Below are positions 1 to 5,342 of a DNA stretch of 6,058 nucleotides, piece by piece. This DNA comes from DASUSF01 sp036375275 (GTDB lineage: Bacteria; Pseudomonadota; Alphaproteobacteria; Geminicoccales; Geminicoccaceae), in the NCBI GenBank assembly GCA_036375275.1, contig DASUSF010000097.1, forward strand, positions 1-6,058. The letters run 5' to 3'. The position numbers and the translations under genes are program-made. The notes under the pieces were generated by a model that saw only the letters and a list, made by a program, of their open reading frames with translations, had not been told where the DNA came from and made no database searches. The number at the start of each line of letters is the position of its first letter. Position 1 is the first letter of the stretch.

Positions 1-52
1 GGCTTGGGGCGGCGCCGTCGGGGGCGGCCGCGTCCGGGCGCGACCGCGTGGC

Positions 53-349
53 TCAGCCCTGGGCGCGGGCGTCCTGCGCCGCCTGCAGCCGGCGCTTGAG
101 CCGCCGGAGGTCGCCGGACAGCTCGGTGTCCCTGGCGTTCAGCAGGTAGCCGTCGAGCCCGCCGCGCTGCTCGACGATCCTGAGCCCGTGGTTGGACACC
201 CGGAGCCGGATGCTCTCGCCGAGGGTCTCGCTGTACAGCCGCTGCTGGCGCAGGTTGGGCAGCCAGCGGCGCTTCGACTTGTTGTTGGCGTGACTGACGT
301 TGTGCCCGACCTGAGGCCCCTTGCCGGTCAGCATGCAGCGGCGCGCCAT
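53..349 (-). CDS. rpmB: 50S ribosomal protein L28
   Basis: This gene encodes the large-subunit ribosomal protein L28, a structural component of the 50S particle. The 98-residue product begins MARRCMLTGKGPQVGHNVSH and continues with the basic ANNKSKRRWLPNLR segment (about residues 21-34), which is the hallmark of bacterial L28. The C-terminal part is a charged helical extension that makes the protein longer than the roughly 78-residue E. coli protein; from memory, such lengths are usual in alphaproteobacteria. The ATG at 349 is supported by the AGGGAAG purine tract on the minus strand (354-360) and by the canonical N-terminus. It stands alone here, divergent from the phasin gene, with a candidate promoter at 406-434. 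The stop TGA lies at 53-55. Identification is by sequence pattern and is close to certain. Confidence 0.97.
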   Translation of the reverse strand: MARRCMLTGKGPQVGHNVSHANNKSKRRWLPNLRQQRLYSETLGESIRLRVSNHGLRIVEQRGGLDGYLLNARDTELSGDLRRLKRRLQAAQDARAQG

Positions 350-405
350 CGAACTTCCCTCGACCGTGCTCGTGAGTGGTGGCCGGCCCGGCGGGCCGCC
401 GCGTG

Positions 406-434
406 TACCTAGAGGCGGGCGCCCCGGAGGTCAA
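406..434 (-). promoter_or_regulatory. Candidate sigma70 promoter for rpmB
   Basis: Read on the minus strand, TTGACC (434-429) is followed after 17 bases by TAGGTA (411-406). The -35 box is good and the -10 box is poor, matching only its first two bases. Transcription would start near 399, giving a leader of about 50 bases. The leader would open with a GC hairpin (384-389 pairing with 393-398). Position and spacing fit; the weak -10 keeps confidence moderate. Confidence 0.4.
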
Positions 435-475
435 GCCCGACCGGGTCCGGCGGGGCCTCGGCGGGCATCGGCGGA

Positions 476-493
476 TTTTGCTGCAACGCACAA
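476..493 (+). promoter_or_regulatory. Upstream half of a candidate phasin operator pair (TGC-N3-GCA)
   Basis: The sequence TTTTGCTGCAACGCACAA contains the palindromic core TGCAACGCA (482-490). Its reverse complement matches 16 of 18 bases of the downstream copy at 535-552. It sits just upstream of the -35 box of the phasin promoter. PhaR-type regulators of polyhydroxyalkanoate genes in alphaproteobacteria are known, from memory, to bind TGC-rich palindromes of this kind near phasin genes. Assignment to PhaR is inference; the inverted repeat itself is seen directly. Confidence 0.6.
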
Positions 494-501
494 AAAAATC
501 C

Positions 502-529
502 TTGAACGTCGGCCGGGGCCCCTTACATA
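502..529 (+). promoter_or_regulatory. Candidate sigma70 promoter for the phasin gene
   Basis: TTGAAC (502-507) and TACATA (524-529) are separated by 16 bases, giving a predicted start near 536. This lies inside the downstream operator-like repeat. The promoter and its flanking repeats form an AT-rich island in otherwise very GC-rich DNA. The spacing of 16 is slightly short but acceptable, and no better promoter is visible before the gene. Confidence 0.55.
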
Positions 530-534
530 TCTAA

Positions 535-552
535 TTGTGCAGTGCAGCAAAA
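535..552 (+). promoter_or_regulatory. Downstream half of a candidate phasin operator pair (TGC-N3-GCA)
   Basis: TTGTGCAGTGCAGCAAAA carries the core TGCAGTGCA (538-546) and is the inverted counterpart of 476-493, with 16 of 18 bases matching. It overlaps the predicted transcription start, a position where a bound repressor would block initiation. Core centres of the two copies are 56 bases apart, a little over five helical turns. A partial third copy follows at 558-567. Identity of the bound regulator is inferred, not seen. Confidence 0.6.
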
Positions 553-557
553 CCTCA

Positions 558-567
558 GCAGTGCAGC
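558..567 (+). repeat. Partial third operator-like copy
   Basis: GCAGTGCAGC at 558-567 exactly repeats 539-548 inside the downstream operator half, with starts 19 bases apart, close to two helical turns. It lacks the leading TG of the TGC-N3-GCA palindrome. It lies in the predicted untranslated leader, just before the AGGAGA ribosome binding site (575-580), and could be a secondary contact site or a local duplication. Confidence 0.4.
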
Positions 568-587
568 GAGACCCAGGAGAGATGACA

Positions 588-977
588 ATGGCTACCAAGA
601 CCGCCCAGAAGCCCGCCTTCTTCTTCGACACCGACCAGATCATCGCCGTCCAGCAGCGCAACGTGGACGCCTTCGCGAGCGCCGGCCAGGTGATGGTCGA
701 CGGCTACAAGGCGATCGCGCTCCGCCAGAGCGAGATGGTGCAGTCGGGCCTCGGCAGCCTGGTCGCCGACGGCCAGAAGATGGTCGACGGCAAGGCCGGC
801 GAGTTCAAGCCCGAGGAGCAGATCAACCGCGCCAAGAGCGGCTACGAGGCCGCGCTCGCGAACGCCCGGGAGCTGACCGAGATCGCGGTCAAGGCCCAGA
901 ACGAGGCCTTCAACATCCTGACCAAGGCCGCGATGGCGAACTTCGACGACTTCAAGTCGCTGGCGAAGGCTGCGTAG
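588..977 (+). CDS. Phasin family protein
   Basis: The product is a 129-residue phasin, a small amphipathic protein that coats polyhydroxyalkanoate storage granules in the cytoplasm and limits their coalescence. After the start MATKTAQKPAFFFDTDQI, nearly the whole protein reads as alanine- and glutamine-rich helix without membrane segments or cysteines. It includes the phasin-like stretches AVQQRNVDAFASAGQVMVDG (about residues 20-39) and GYEAALANARELTEIAVKAQ (85-104), matching the family I know as Phasin_2/TIGR01841, and a typical length. The ATG at 588 is chosen because AGGAGA (575-580) is spaced correctly for it; the in-frame ATG at 582 lies too close. The open frame extends further upstream, through the promoter, and is not coding there. 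No synthase or depolymerase gene is in the window. Regulation by flanking TGC-N3-GCA repeats is likely. Confidence 0.9.
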   Translation: MATKTAQKPAFFFDTDQIIAVQQRNVDAFASAGQVMVDGYKAIALRQSEMVQSGLGSLVADGQKMVDGKAGEFKPEEQINRAKSGYEAALANARELTEIAVKAQNEAFNILTKAAMANFDDFKSLAKAA

Positions 978-994
978 TGCTCGCAGCTGGAGGG

Positions 995-1012
995 CGCCGC
1001 CCGCGGGCGGCG
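995..1012 (+). terminator. GC-rich palindrome after the phasin gene, possible terminator
   Basis: CGCCGCCCGCGGGCGGCG is a perfect 18-base palindrome starting 17 bases after the phasin stop. As RNA it can fold into a short, very GC-rich stem with a four-base loop. No T-run follows, so it is not a classical intrinsic terminator. It may stabilise the 3' end or assist Rho-dependent ending. In DNA this rich in GC such palindromes also arise by chance. Confidence 0.35.
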
Positions 1013-1063
1013 TCGTCCGCGACGTCGGACCGGCGGTGGCGCAGGCTGCCGCCGGTCTTCGCG

Positions 1064-1092
1064 TTGACGGTACAACCCGTGATTCCTACATA
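1064..1092 (+). promoter_or_regulatory. hrcA: Promoter for the hrcA-grpE operon
   Basis: TTGACG (1064-1069) and TACATA (1087-1092) are separated by the ideal 17 bases, giving a predicted start near 1099 and a leader of about 35 bases before the ATG at 1135. This is the best promoter match in the window. It decides the hrcA start, because the in-frame ATG at 1036 would lie upstream of transcription. The boxes share only some features with alphaproteobacterial heat-shock sigma32 promoters, so a housekeeping promoter is the simpler reading. No CIRCE element is present. Confidence 0.6.
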
Positions 1093-1134
1093 GAGGCCAC
1101 GCTTCCGCCGGAAATCAGCAGCCCGGAATGGTGC

Positions 1135-2196
1135 ATGGTCATCGAGCTCAACGAGCGCTCGAAGCAGATCCTGAGGCAGATCGTCGACACCTACGTCGAG
1201 ACCGGCGAACCGATCGGCTCGAAGACGATCGCGTCGCGGCTCGAGCAGCCGGTGTCGCCGGCGACGGTGCGCAACGTGATGAGCAGCCTCGAGGACGCCG
1301 GGCTGCTCTACTCGCCGCACACCTCGGCCGGCCGTCTGCCGACCGACCTCGGGCTCCGCTTCTACGTCGACGGCCTGCTCCAGACCGGCGACATCTCCGA
1401 AGACGAGCGCCAGAACATCGACAGCCAGTGCGCGGTCGCGGGCCGGCAGCCGGAGGCGGTGCTGGACGAGGCGATCAGCACGCTCTCCGGCCTGTCCCGC
1501 TACGCCGGCCTCGTCCTCGCCCCGCACGCCGAGCATCCCTTCAAGCAGGTCGAGTTCGTGCCGCTCGGCCCGGGCCGGGCGCTGGTGATCCTGGTCGCGA
1601 CCAACGGCGTGGTCGAGAACCGGGTGATCGACGTGCCGCTCGGGGTCGGCGCCACCACCCTGATCGAGGCCGGCAACTACCTCACCCAGCGGATCGCCGG
1701 GCGGACGTTCGCCGGCGTCCGCGAGGCGATCGAGCTGGAGATGGGCGAGCAGCGGAGCCAGCTCGACGATCTCGCCCAGAACGTCGTCCAGGCCGGGCTC
1801 GCGACCTGGTCGGTCGACAACGCCCGCGACGAGAGCGTACTCATCGTGCGCGGCCAGGCGAAGCTCCTGAACGACGTCACGACGCTCCAGGATCTCGAGC
1901 GCATTCGAGCCCTGTTCGAGGCGCTCGAGACCAAGAAGACCATGCTCCGGCTGCTCGACCTGGTCCAGGACGGCAACGGCGTGCAGATCTTCATCGGGGC
2001 CGAGAACCAGCTGTTCGGGCTGTCCGGCTGCTCGATGATCGTGGCGCCGTACCGGGAAGGCGACCAGAACGCCCGGGTGCTCGGGGCGATCGGGGTGATC
2101 GGCCCGACCCGGATGAACTACGCCCGGATCATCCCGATGGTCGACTACACGGCGCGGGCCGTCTCGCGCCTCCTCAGCCACCCGATCACGAGTTGA
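1135..2196 (+). CDS. hrcA: Heat-inducible transcription repressor HrcA
   Basis: HrcA represses chaperone genes, classically groESL and dnaK operons, by binding the CIRCE inverted repeat, and is kept active by GroEL. The 353-residue product starts MVIELNERSKQILRQIVDTY, a typical HrcA opening. The N-terminal winged helix occupies about residues 1-80, with VETGEPIGSKTIASRL (21-36) and a recognition region SPATVRNVMSSLEDAGLL (41-58) followed by the wing SPHTSAGRLPT (60-70). The rest matches the GAF-like and dimerisation portions, including GLSRYAGLVLAP (119-130) and a C-terminal GVIGPTRMNYARIIPMVDYT run. The start at 1135 is chosen over the in-frame ATG at 1036 because of protein homology and because the promoter lies at 1064-1092; GGAA (1125-1128) is a weak ribosome site. 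It is followed 4 bases later by grpE, the usual alphaproteobacterial pairing. Length is normal and nothing looks broken. Confidence 0.96.
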   Translation: MVIELNERSKQILRQIVDTYVETGEPIGSKTIASRLEQPVSPATVRNVMSSLEDAGLLYSPHTSAGRLPTDLGLRFYVDGLLQTGDISEDERQNIDSQCAVAGRQPEAVLDEAISTLSGLSRYAGLVLAPHAEHPFKQVEFVPLGPGRALVILVATNGVVENRVIDVPLGVGATTLIEAGNYLTQRIAGRTFAGVREAIELEMGEQRSQLDDLAQNVVQAGLATWSVDNARDESVLIVRGQAKLLNDVTTLQDLERIRALFEALETKKTMLRLLDLVQDGNGVQIFIGAENQLFGLSGCSMIVAPYREGDQNARVLGAIGVIGPTRMNYARIIPMVDYTARAVSRLLSHPITS

Positions 2197-2200
2197 GAGC

Positions 2201-2944
2201 ATGATGCAGAACGACCGACGCGACGAGGCGAAGATCGAGGACGCGGGGCCGGGCCAGGAAGCGCAGCCCGGCCACGAAGCGCCGCCCGATGAGGCCGCGG
2301 CGGCGGACGAGACGCCGGAAGCCGGCGGAGAAGCATCCCCCGACGAGCAGCCGGGACTGGACGTCGCCACCTACGAGGAGCTCAGGGCCGAGCTCGACGA
2401 GACCAGGGACCGGTTGATGCGGAGCCTCGCCGAGATCGAGAACCTGCGGCGCCGCCACGCCCGCGAGCTGGAGGAGGCGCGGCGGTACGCGATCACCGGC
2501 TTCGCGCGCGAGCTGCTCGACGTCGCCGACAACCTGCAGCGCGCGATCGCCAGCATCCCGCCCAAGGCACGCGAGAAGATCGATCTGATCAGGACCCTCG
2601 CCGATGGCGTCGCGATGACCGAGCGCACCCTGCTCGCCTCGTTCGAGCGCCACCAGATGGCGAAGGTCGAGCCGGTCCCGGGGGAGAAGTTCGACCACAA
2701 CCGGCACCAGGCGATGTTCGAGGTCGCGACCGCAGACCAGCCACCCGGCACGATTGCCCAGGTCGTCCAACCCGGCTATGTGATCGCCGACCGCCTGCTC
2801 CGCCCGGCCATGGTCGGGGTCGCCAAGGCGCCGCCGCAGCCGGCCGCCGCGGACGCCGGGGGCGCGCCGTCCGCGGACGGCGCCGAAGCGGCGGGCGAGG
2901 CCGCCGGTCAGCCACCCGGCGAGCGGGTCGACACCACCGCCTGA
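2201..2944 (+). CDS. grpE: GrpE, nucleotide exchange factor for DnaK
   Basis: GrpE dimers release ADP from DnaK and so drive the DnaK-DnaJ folding cycle in the cytoplasm. The 247-residue product has an acidic, proline/alanine-rich disordered N-terminus (about 1-55), a long coiled-coil helix (56-115: EELRAELDETRDRLMRSLAE, then IENLRRRHARELEEARRYAI), and the C-terminal beta domain with the family signature GEKFDHNRHQAMFEV (161-175) and QVVQPGYVIADRLLRPAMVGVAK (split here as 187-198 and 199-209). A low-complexity Ala/Gly/Pro tail of about 38 residues follows. Two ATGs stand side by side at 2201 and 2204; the GAG tract at 2195-2199 spaces better for 2204, so the true protein may be one residue shorter. 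Only four bases separate it from hrcA, whose stop region carries the ribosome site, suggesting translational coupling. No dnaK follows; argG comes next. Confidence 0.96.
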   Translation: MMQNDRRDEAKIEDAGPGQEAQPGHEAPPDEAAAADETPEAGGEASPDEQPGLDVATYEELRAELDETRDRLMRSLAEIENLRRRHARELEEARRYAITGFARELLDVADNLQRAIASIPPKAREKIDLIRTLADGVAMTERTLLASFERHQMAKVEPVPGEKFDHNRHQAMFEVATADQPPGTIAQVVQPGYVIADRLLRPAMVGVAKAPPQPAAADAGGAPSADGAEAAGEAAGQPPGERVDTTA

Positions 2945-2966
2945 GCCGCGCGCCGGCCGTCGCGGC
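2945..2966 (+). other. Hairpin directly after the grpE stop
   Basis: GCCGCG (2945-2950) pairs perfectly with CGCGGC (2961-2966) around a 10-base loop, starting at the base after the grpE stop codon. No T-run follows, so it is unlikely to be a strong terminator. It may protect the hrcA-grpE message from 3' decay or weaken read-through into argG. Chance pairing in GC-rich DNA remains possible. Confidence 0.3.
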
Positions 2967-2972
2967 ACGACG

Positions 2973-2984
2973 CCCTGATCAGGG
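2973..2984 (+). promoter_or_regulatory. 12-base palindrome overlapping the argG ribosome binding site
   Basis: CCCTGATCAGGG is a perfect 12-base palindrome. Its right arm overlaps AGGGAG (2981-2986), the ribosome binding site of argG, 7 bases before the ATG. It could serve as a protein-binding operator. As RNA it could pair between molecules or only weakly within one, because no loop separates the arms. Function is not known; the palindrome itself is certain. Confidence 0.35.
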
Positions 2985-2993
2985 AGAGCATCG

Positions 2994-4208
2994 ATGAACC
3001 AGGGCGTCCGGAAGGTCGTGCTCGCCTACTCGGGCGGGCTCGACACGTCGGTGATCCTGCGCTGGCTCCAGGACACCTACGGCTGCGAGGTGGTGACCTT
3101 CACCGCCGACCTCGGCCAGGGCGAGGAGCTCGGGCCGGCGCGCGAGAAGGCGCAGATGATGGGCGCCCGCCAGATCTTCATCGAGGACCTGCGCGAGGAG
3201 TTCGTCCGCGACTTCGTCTTCCCGATGTTCCGCGCCAACGCGGTCTACGAGGGGACCTACCTGCTCGGCACCTCGATCGCGCGGCCGCTGATCGCCAAGC
3301 GCCTGGTCGAGATCGCGCACGAGGTCGGCGCGGACGCGGTGGCGCACGGCGCGACGGGCAAGGGCAACGACCAGGTCCGCTTCGAGCTCGGCGCCTACGC
3401 CCTCGATCCGGCGATCCGGGTGATCGCGCCGTGGCGCGAGTGGGACCTGAACAGCCGCGAGAAGCTGATCGAGTATGCCGAGGCCCGGCAGATCCCGATC
3501 CCGCGCGGCCGGCAGGGCGAGCCGCCGTACTCGACCGATGCCAACCTGTTGCACATCTCCTACGAGGGGCGGGCGCTCGAGGATCCCTGGGTGGAGCCGG
3601 ACGAGGCCATGTTCACCCGCTCGGTCGCGCCCGAGGAGGCGCCGGACCGGCCGACCTACGTCGAGATCGACTTCGAGCGCGGCGACCCGGTCGCGGTCGA
3701 CGGCGAGCGCATGGGCGCGGCCGACCTGCTCGAGCGGCTGAACAAGCTCGCCGGCGCCAACGGCGTCGGGCGGCTCGACCTGGTCGAGAACCGCTTCGTC
3801 GGCATGAAGTCGCGCGGCGTCTACGAGACCCCCGGCGGCACGGTGCTGCTGGTGGCGCATCGCGGCATCGAATCGATCACGCTCGATCGCGGCGCGGCCC
3901 ACCTCAAGGACGAGCTGATGCCGCGCTACGCCGAGCTGATCTACAACGGCTTCTGGTTCTCGCCCGAGCGCGAGATGCTGCAGGCCCTGATCGACAAGAG
4001 CCAGGACAACGTCTCCGGGCGGGTCCGGATCAAGCTGTACAAGGGCAACGTCCAGCTGGTCGGCCGCCAGTCGCCGAACAGCCTGTACGACGAGGCGCTC
4101 GCGACCTTCGAGGAGGACGTGGTCTACGACCAGCGCGACGCCGAGGGCTTCATCAAGCTCACCGCGCTCCGGCTCAAGGTGCTCGGGCGTCAGAACCCGC
4201 TCCCTTAG
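2994..4208 (+). CDS. argG: Argininosuccinate synthase
   Basis: ArgG condenses citrulline and aspartate with ATP to give argininosuccinate, AMP and pyrophosphate, the penultimate step of arginine synthesis. The 404-residue product has the usual length of the family. The N-terminal ATP pyrophosphatase P-loop is seen as AYSGGLDTSV (11-20), followed by CEVVTFTADLGQGEE (31-45). The second signature, GATGKGNDQVRFE (119-131), contributes to nucleotide, citrulline and aspartate binding. The C-terminal multimerisation helix region is intact and ends TALRLKVLGRQNPLP. The ATG at 2994 is supported by AGGGAG at 2981-2986. It lies 49 bases after grpE on the same strand and could be read from the hrcA promoter or from its own unseen one. 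Its stop codon TAG forms the first bases of the palindromic repeat at 4206-4354. No other arg genes are in view. Confidence 0.98.
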   Translation: MNQGVRKVVLAYSGGLDTSVILRWLQDTYGCEVVTFTADLGQGEELGPAREKAQMMGARQIFIEDLREEFVRDFVFPMFRANAVYEGTYLLGTSIARPLIAKRLVEIAHEVGADAVAHGATGKGNDQVRFELGAYALDPAIRVIAPWREWDLNSREKLIEYAEARQIPIPRGRQGEPPYSTDANLLHISYEGRALEDPWVEPDEAMFTRSVAPEEAPDRPTYVEIDFERGDPVAVDGERMGAADLLERLNKLAGANGVGRLDLVENRFVGMKSRGVYETPGGTVLLVAHRGIESITLDRGAAHLKDELMPRYAELIYNGFWFSPEREMLQALIDKSQDNVSGRVRIKLYKGNVQLVGRQSPNSLYDEALATFEEDVVYDQRDAEGFIKLTALRLKVLGRQNPLP

Positions 4209-4279
4209 AGCAATTTCCGATGAGACAGAACCGCATCGACCCACGACGTCCTTCCGCTCATCGGAAGAAGATCGCTCTA
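4206..4279. repeat. Left palindromic unit of the intergenic repeat
   Basis: TAGAGC (4206-4211) pairs with GCTCTA (4274-4279), and TTCCGATGAG (4215-4224) pairs perfectly with CTCATCGGAA (4257-4266). The two stems are separated by a 3/7-base internal loop, and the apical loop is 32 bases. Sixteen of sixteen arm bases pair, which is far beyond chance for two ordered arms in this space. Confidence 0.75.
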
Positions 4280-4291
4280 TCTCAATGGATC

Positions 4292-4354
4292 AGGGCGGAT
4301 TCACCCGATCGGAACCGCTTGCAGGCGGTTCCGTCATGTCGGGGATCCGCTCTA
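4292..4354. repeat. Right palindromic unit of the intergenic repeat
   Basis: GCGGAT (4295-4300) pairs with ATCCGC (4345-4350), and the inner arms CGGAACCGC (4310-4318) and GCGGTTCCG (4325-4333) pair perfectly around a six-base loop. The outer bases AGG (4292-4294) face CTCTA imperfectly, suggesting that the left end of this unit was once another TAGAGC and has decayed. Confidence 0.6.
4310..4333. terminator. Candidate bidirectional terminator hairpin between argG and the aldolase gene
   Basis: A perfect nine-base-pair stem (4310-4318 with 4325-4333) closes a TTGCAG loop, midway between two converging genes. It has the shape of an intrinsic terminator for both strands, but no T-run follows on either side. 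It belongs to the palindromic repeat, so termination would be a borrowed function. Confidence 0.4.
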
Positions 4355-5242
4355 GAGGGCGCCGGCGGCTTCGAGGGCGTGCCGGACCTCGGCGCGGCCG
4401 GCAGCGTCGAGGGCCGGCTGGGGCGGCAGCGGGTCGCCGACCGGAAAGCCCTGCATCGCGAGGCCGCCCTTGATGCAGGCGGCGAGGGCGTGGCGCGCGA
4501 ACGCCTCGTTGACCCGCCATAGGGTCCGCTGCAGCGCCATCGCCTCGTCCCACGCGCCGGCGCGGCAGAGATCGTACAGTCGGACGCTCTGCTCCGGGAT
4601 CACGCACGCCGGCCCCGCCATCCAGCCCCGGCCGCCGAGCAGCATGACCGCCGCCGGGATGTGGGCCGACGCGCTGAAGATCCCGAGCCGGTCGCCGACC
4701 CGGTTCATGATCGTCAGCAGGCGTCCGGTGTTGGTCGAGGCGTCCTTCAGGTGGCGGACGTTCGGGATCTCGGCGAGGCGCTCGATCACCGCGAGCGACA
4801 GGTCGACCCGCTGGAACTGCGGGTTGGTGTACAGCACCACCGGCAGGTCGACCGCGCGGGCGATCGCCCTGAAGTAGGCTTCGACCGCCGGATCCGGCAG
4901 CGGGAAGTAGGCTTCCAGGATCGCGAGCACGCCGGCGCAGCCGAGCCGCTGCCAGGCCTCCGCCTGCCGGACGGCCTCGGCGGTCGTGGTCGCGGCGACG
5001 CCCGCGACCACCGGCACCCGGCGGGCGGCCGCTTCGACCGTCACCTCCACGATCCGCCGCTTCTGCTCGAACGACAGGTAAGCGAACTCGCCGGTCGAGC
5101 CGAGCGGGGTCAGGCCGTGAACGCCCGCCCCGATCAGGTGCTCGACGAGCCGCCCCAGGACCTCGTCCCCGACCGCGCCGTGCTCGTCGATCGGGCTCAC
5201 GAGGTAGGGGAAGACCCCGTGGAGTTCCGATCCGTCCGCCAT
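4352..5242 (-). CDS. DHDPS/NAL-family class I aldolase (DapA-like), substrate unknown
   Basis: The 296-residue product is a TIM-barrel enzyme of the dihydrodipicolinate synthase / N-acetylneuraminate lyase superfamily, which forms a Schiff base between a lysine and an oxo-acid such as pyruvate. Seen in order: GVFPYLVSPID (9-19), the oxo-acid carboxylate loop GSTGE (48-52), the catalytic tyrosine in LYTNP (Tyr138), and the Schiff-base lysine in VRHLKDAS (Lys166). The position matching DapA Arg138, which holds the aspartate semialdehyde carboxylate, is Phe143, and the loop reads GSTGE rather than GTTGE. A role other than lysine synthesis is therefore likely; related enzymes act on sugar acids or hydroxyproline-derived acids. 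The start at 5242 is chosen because GGAGG lies about 7 bases upstream on the minus strand; the frame stays open to an ATG at 5296 without family similarity. Its TAG stop lies in the palindromic repeat. Automatic annotation would probably call it dapA. Confidence 0.88.
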   Translation of the reverse strand: MADGSELHGVFPYLVSPIDEHGAVGDEVLGRLVEHLIGAGVHGLTPLGSTGEFAYLSFEQKRRIVEVTVEAAARRVPVVAGVAATTTAEAVRQAEAWQRLGCAGVLAILEAYFPLPDPAVEAYFRAIARAVDLPVVLYTNPQFQRVDLSLAVIERLAEIPNVRHLKDASTNTGRLLTIMNRVGDRLGIFSASAHIPAAVMLLGGRGWMAGPACVIPEQSVRLYDLCRAGAWDEAMALQRTLWRVNEAFARHALAACIKGGLAMQGFPVGDPLPPQPALDAAGRAEVRHALEAAGAL

Positions 5243-5281
5243 CCTGCTGCCTCCGCTGGAGCCATCGTGACCCGTCGTCAG

Positions 5282-5309
5282 TGGACCGCGCGGCACCGGA
5301 CGCTATCCT
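5282..5309 (+). promoter_or_regulatory. Weak candidate promoter for the DUF547 gene
   Basis: In the 100-base divergent gap, TGGACC (5282-5287) and TATCCT (5304-5309) are 16 bases apart, each matching four of six sigma70 consensus positions. It would start transcription near 5316. I saw no convincing promoter in the opposite direction for the aldolase gene. Confidence 0.3.
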
Positions 5310-5342
5310 GCGCGGCGGCTCCCACTGCCCGGAGGTGCTGCC

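Larger units (their letters stand above)
4206..4354. repeat. Intergenic palindromic repeat with TAGAGC ends
   Basis: This 149-base element fills the whole gap between two converging genes. Its ends are inverted copies: TAGAGC at 4206-4211 and GCTCTA at 4349-4354, and a further GCTCTA lies at 4274-4279. It can be read as two palindromic units in tandem, 4206-4279 and about 4292-4354, joined by about a dozen bases. The TAG of each outer end is the stop codon of the adjacent gene. From memory, dispersed palindromic repeats of similar sequence occur many times in alphaproteobacterial genomes, usually between genes. No transposase is encoded and no target-site duplication is obvious. Likely a non-autonomous or REP-like element that may also work as a two-way terminator. 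Confidence 0.7.

Noticed and set aside
1..52. A gene or terminator downstream of rpmB
   Set aside because: The 52 bases are GC-rich and contain short palindromes expected by chance; no T-run, ribosome site or recognisable protein fragment could be supported.
384..398. Hairpin in the rpmB leader as an attenuator or L28 autoregulatory site
   Set aside because: A six-base GC stem with a three-base loop is common by chance in DNA of this composition, and no known L28 leader motif could be matched.
321..587. In-frame extension of the phasin upstream to an ATG at 321
   Set aside because: It would overlap the rpmB start and cross the phasin promoter and operator repeats. The ribosome site and family N-terminus point to 588.
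1036..1134. In-frame 33-codon extension of hrcA to an ATG at 1036
   Set aside because: The near-consensus promoter at 1064-1092 lies within it, and HrcA family proteins start close to the VIELNERS segment.
978..1134. CIRCE element before hrcA
   Set aside because: I looked for GCACTC and GAGTGC pairs on both strands and found none.
952..2370. Long open frame of 472 codons on the minus strand opposite hrcA
   Set aside because: It is the mirror of hrcA in high-GC DNA, is low in complexity (many Arg, Asp, Gly, Ala), resembles no family, and hrcA is certain.
2979..4244. Open frame of 421 codons on the minus strand opposite argG
   Set aside because: It covers the whole of argG in antisense, is rich in Val/Leu/Asp/Arg as expected from reverse reading of GC-rich codons, and shows no recognisable domain.
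5243..5296. Extension of the aldolase to an ATG at 5296
   Set aside because: The additional 18 residues have no family similarity, and a GGAGG site is placed correctly for the start at 5242.
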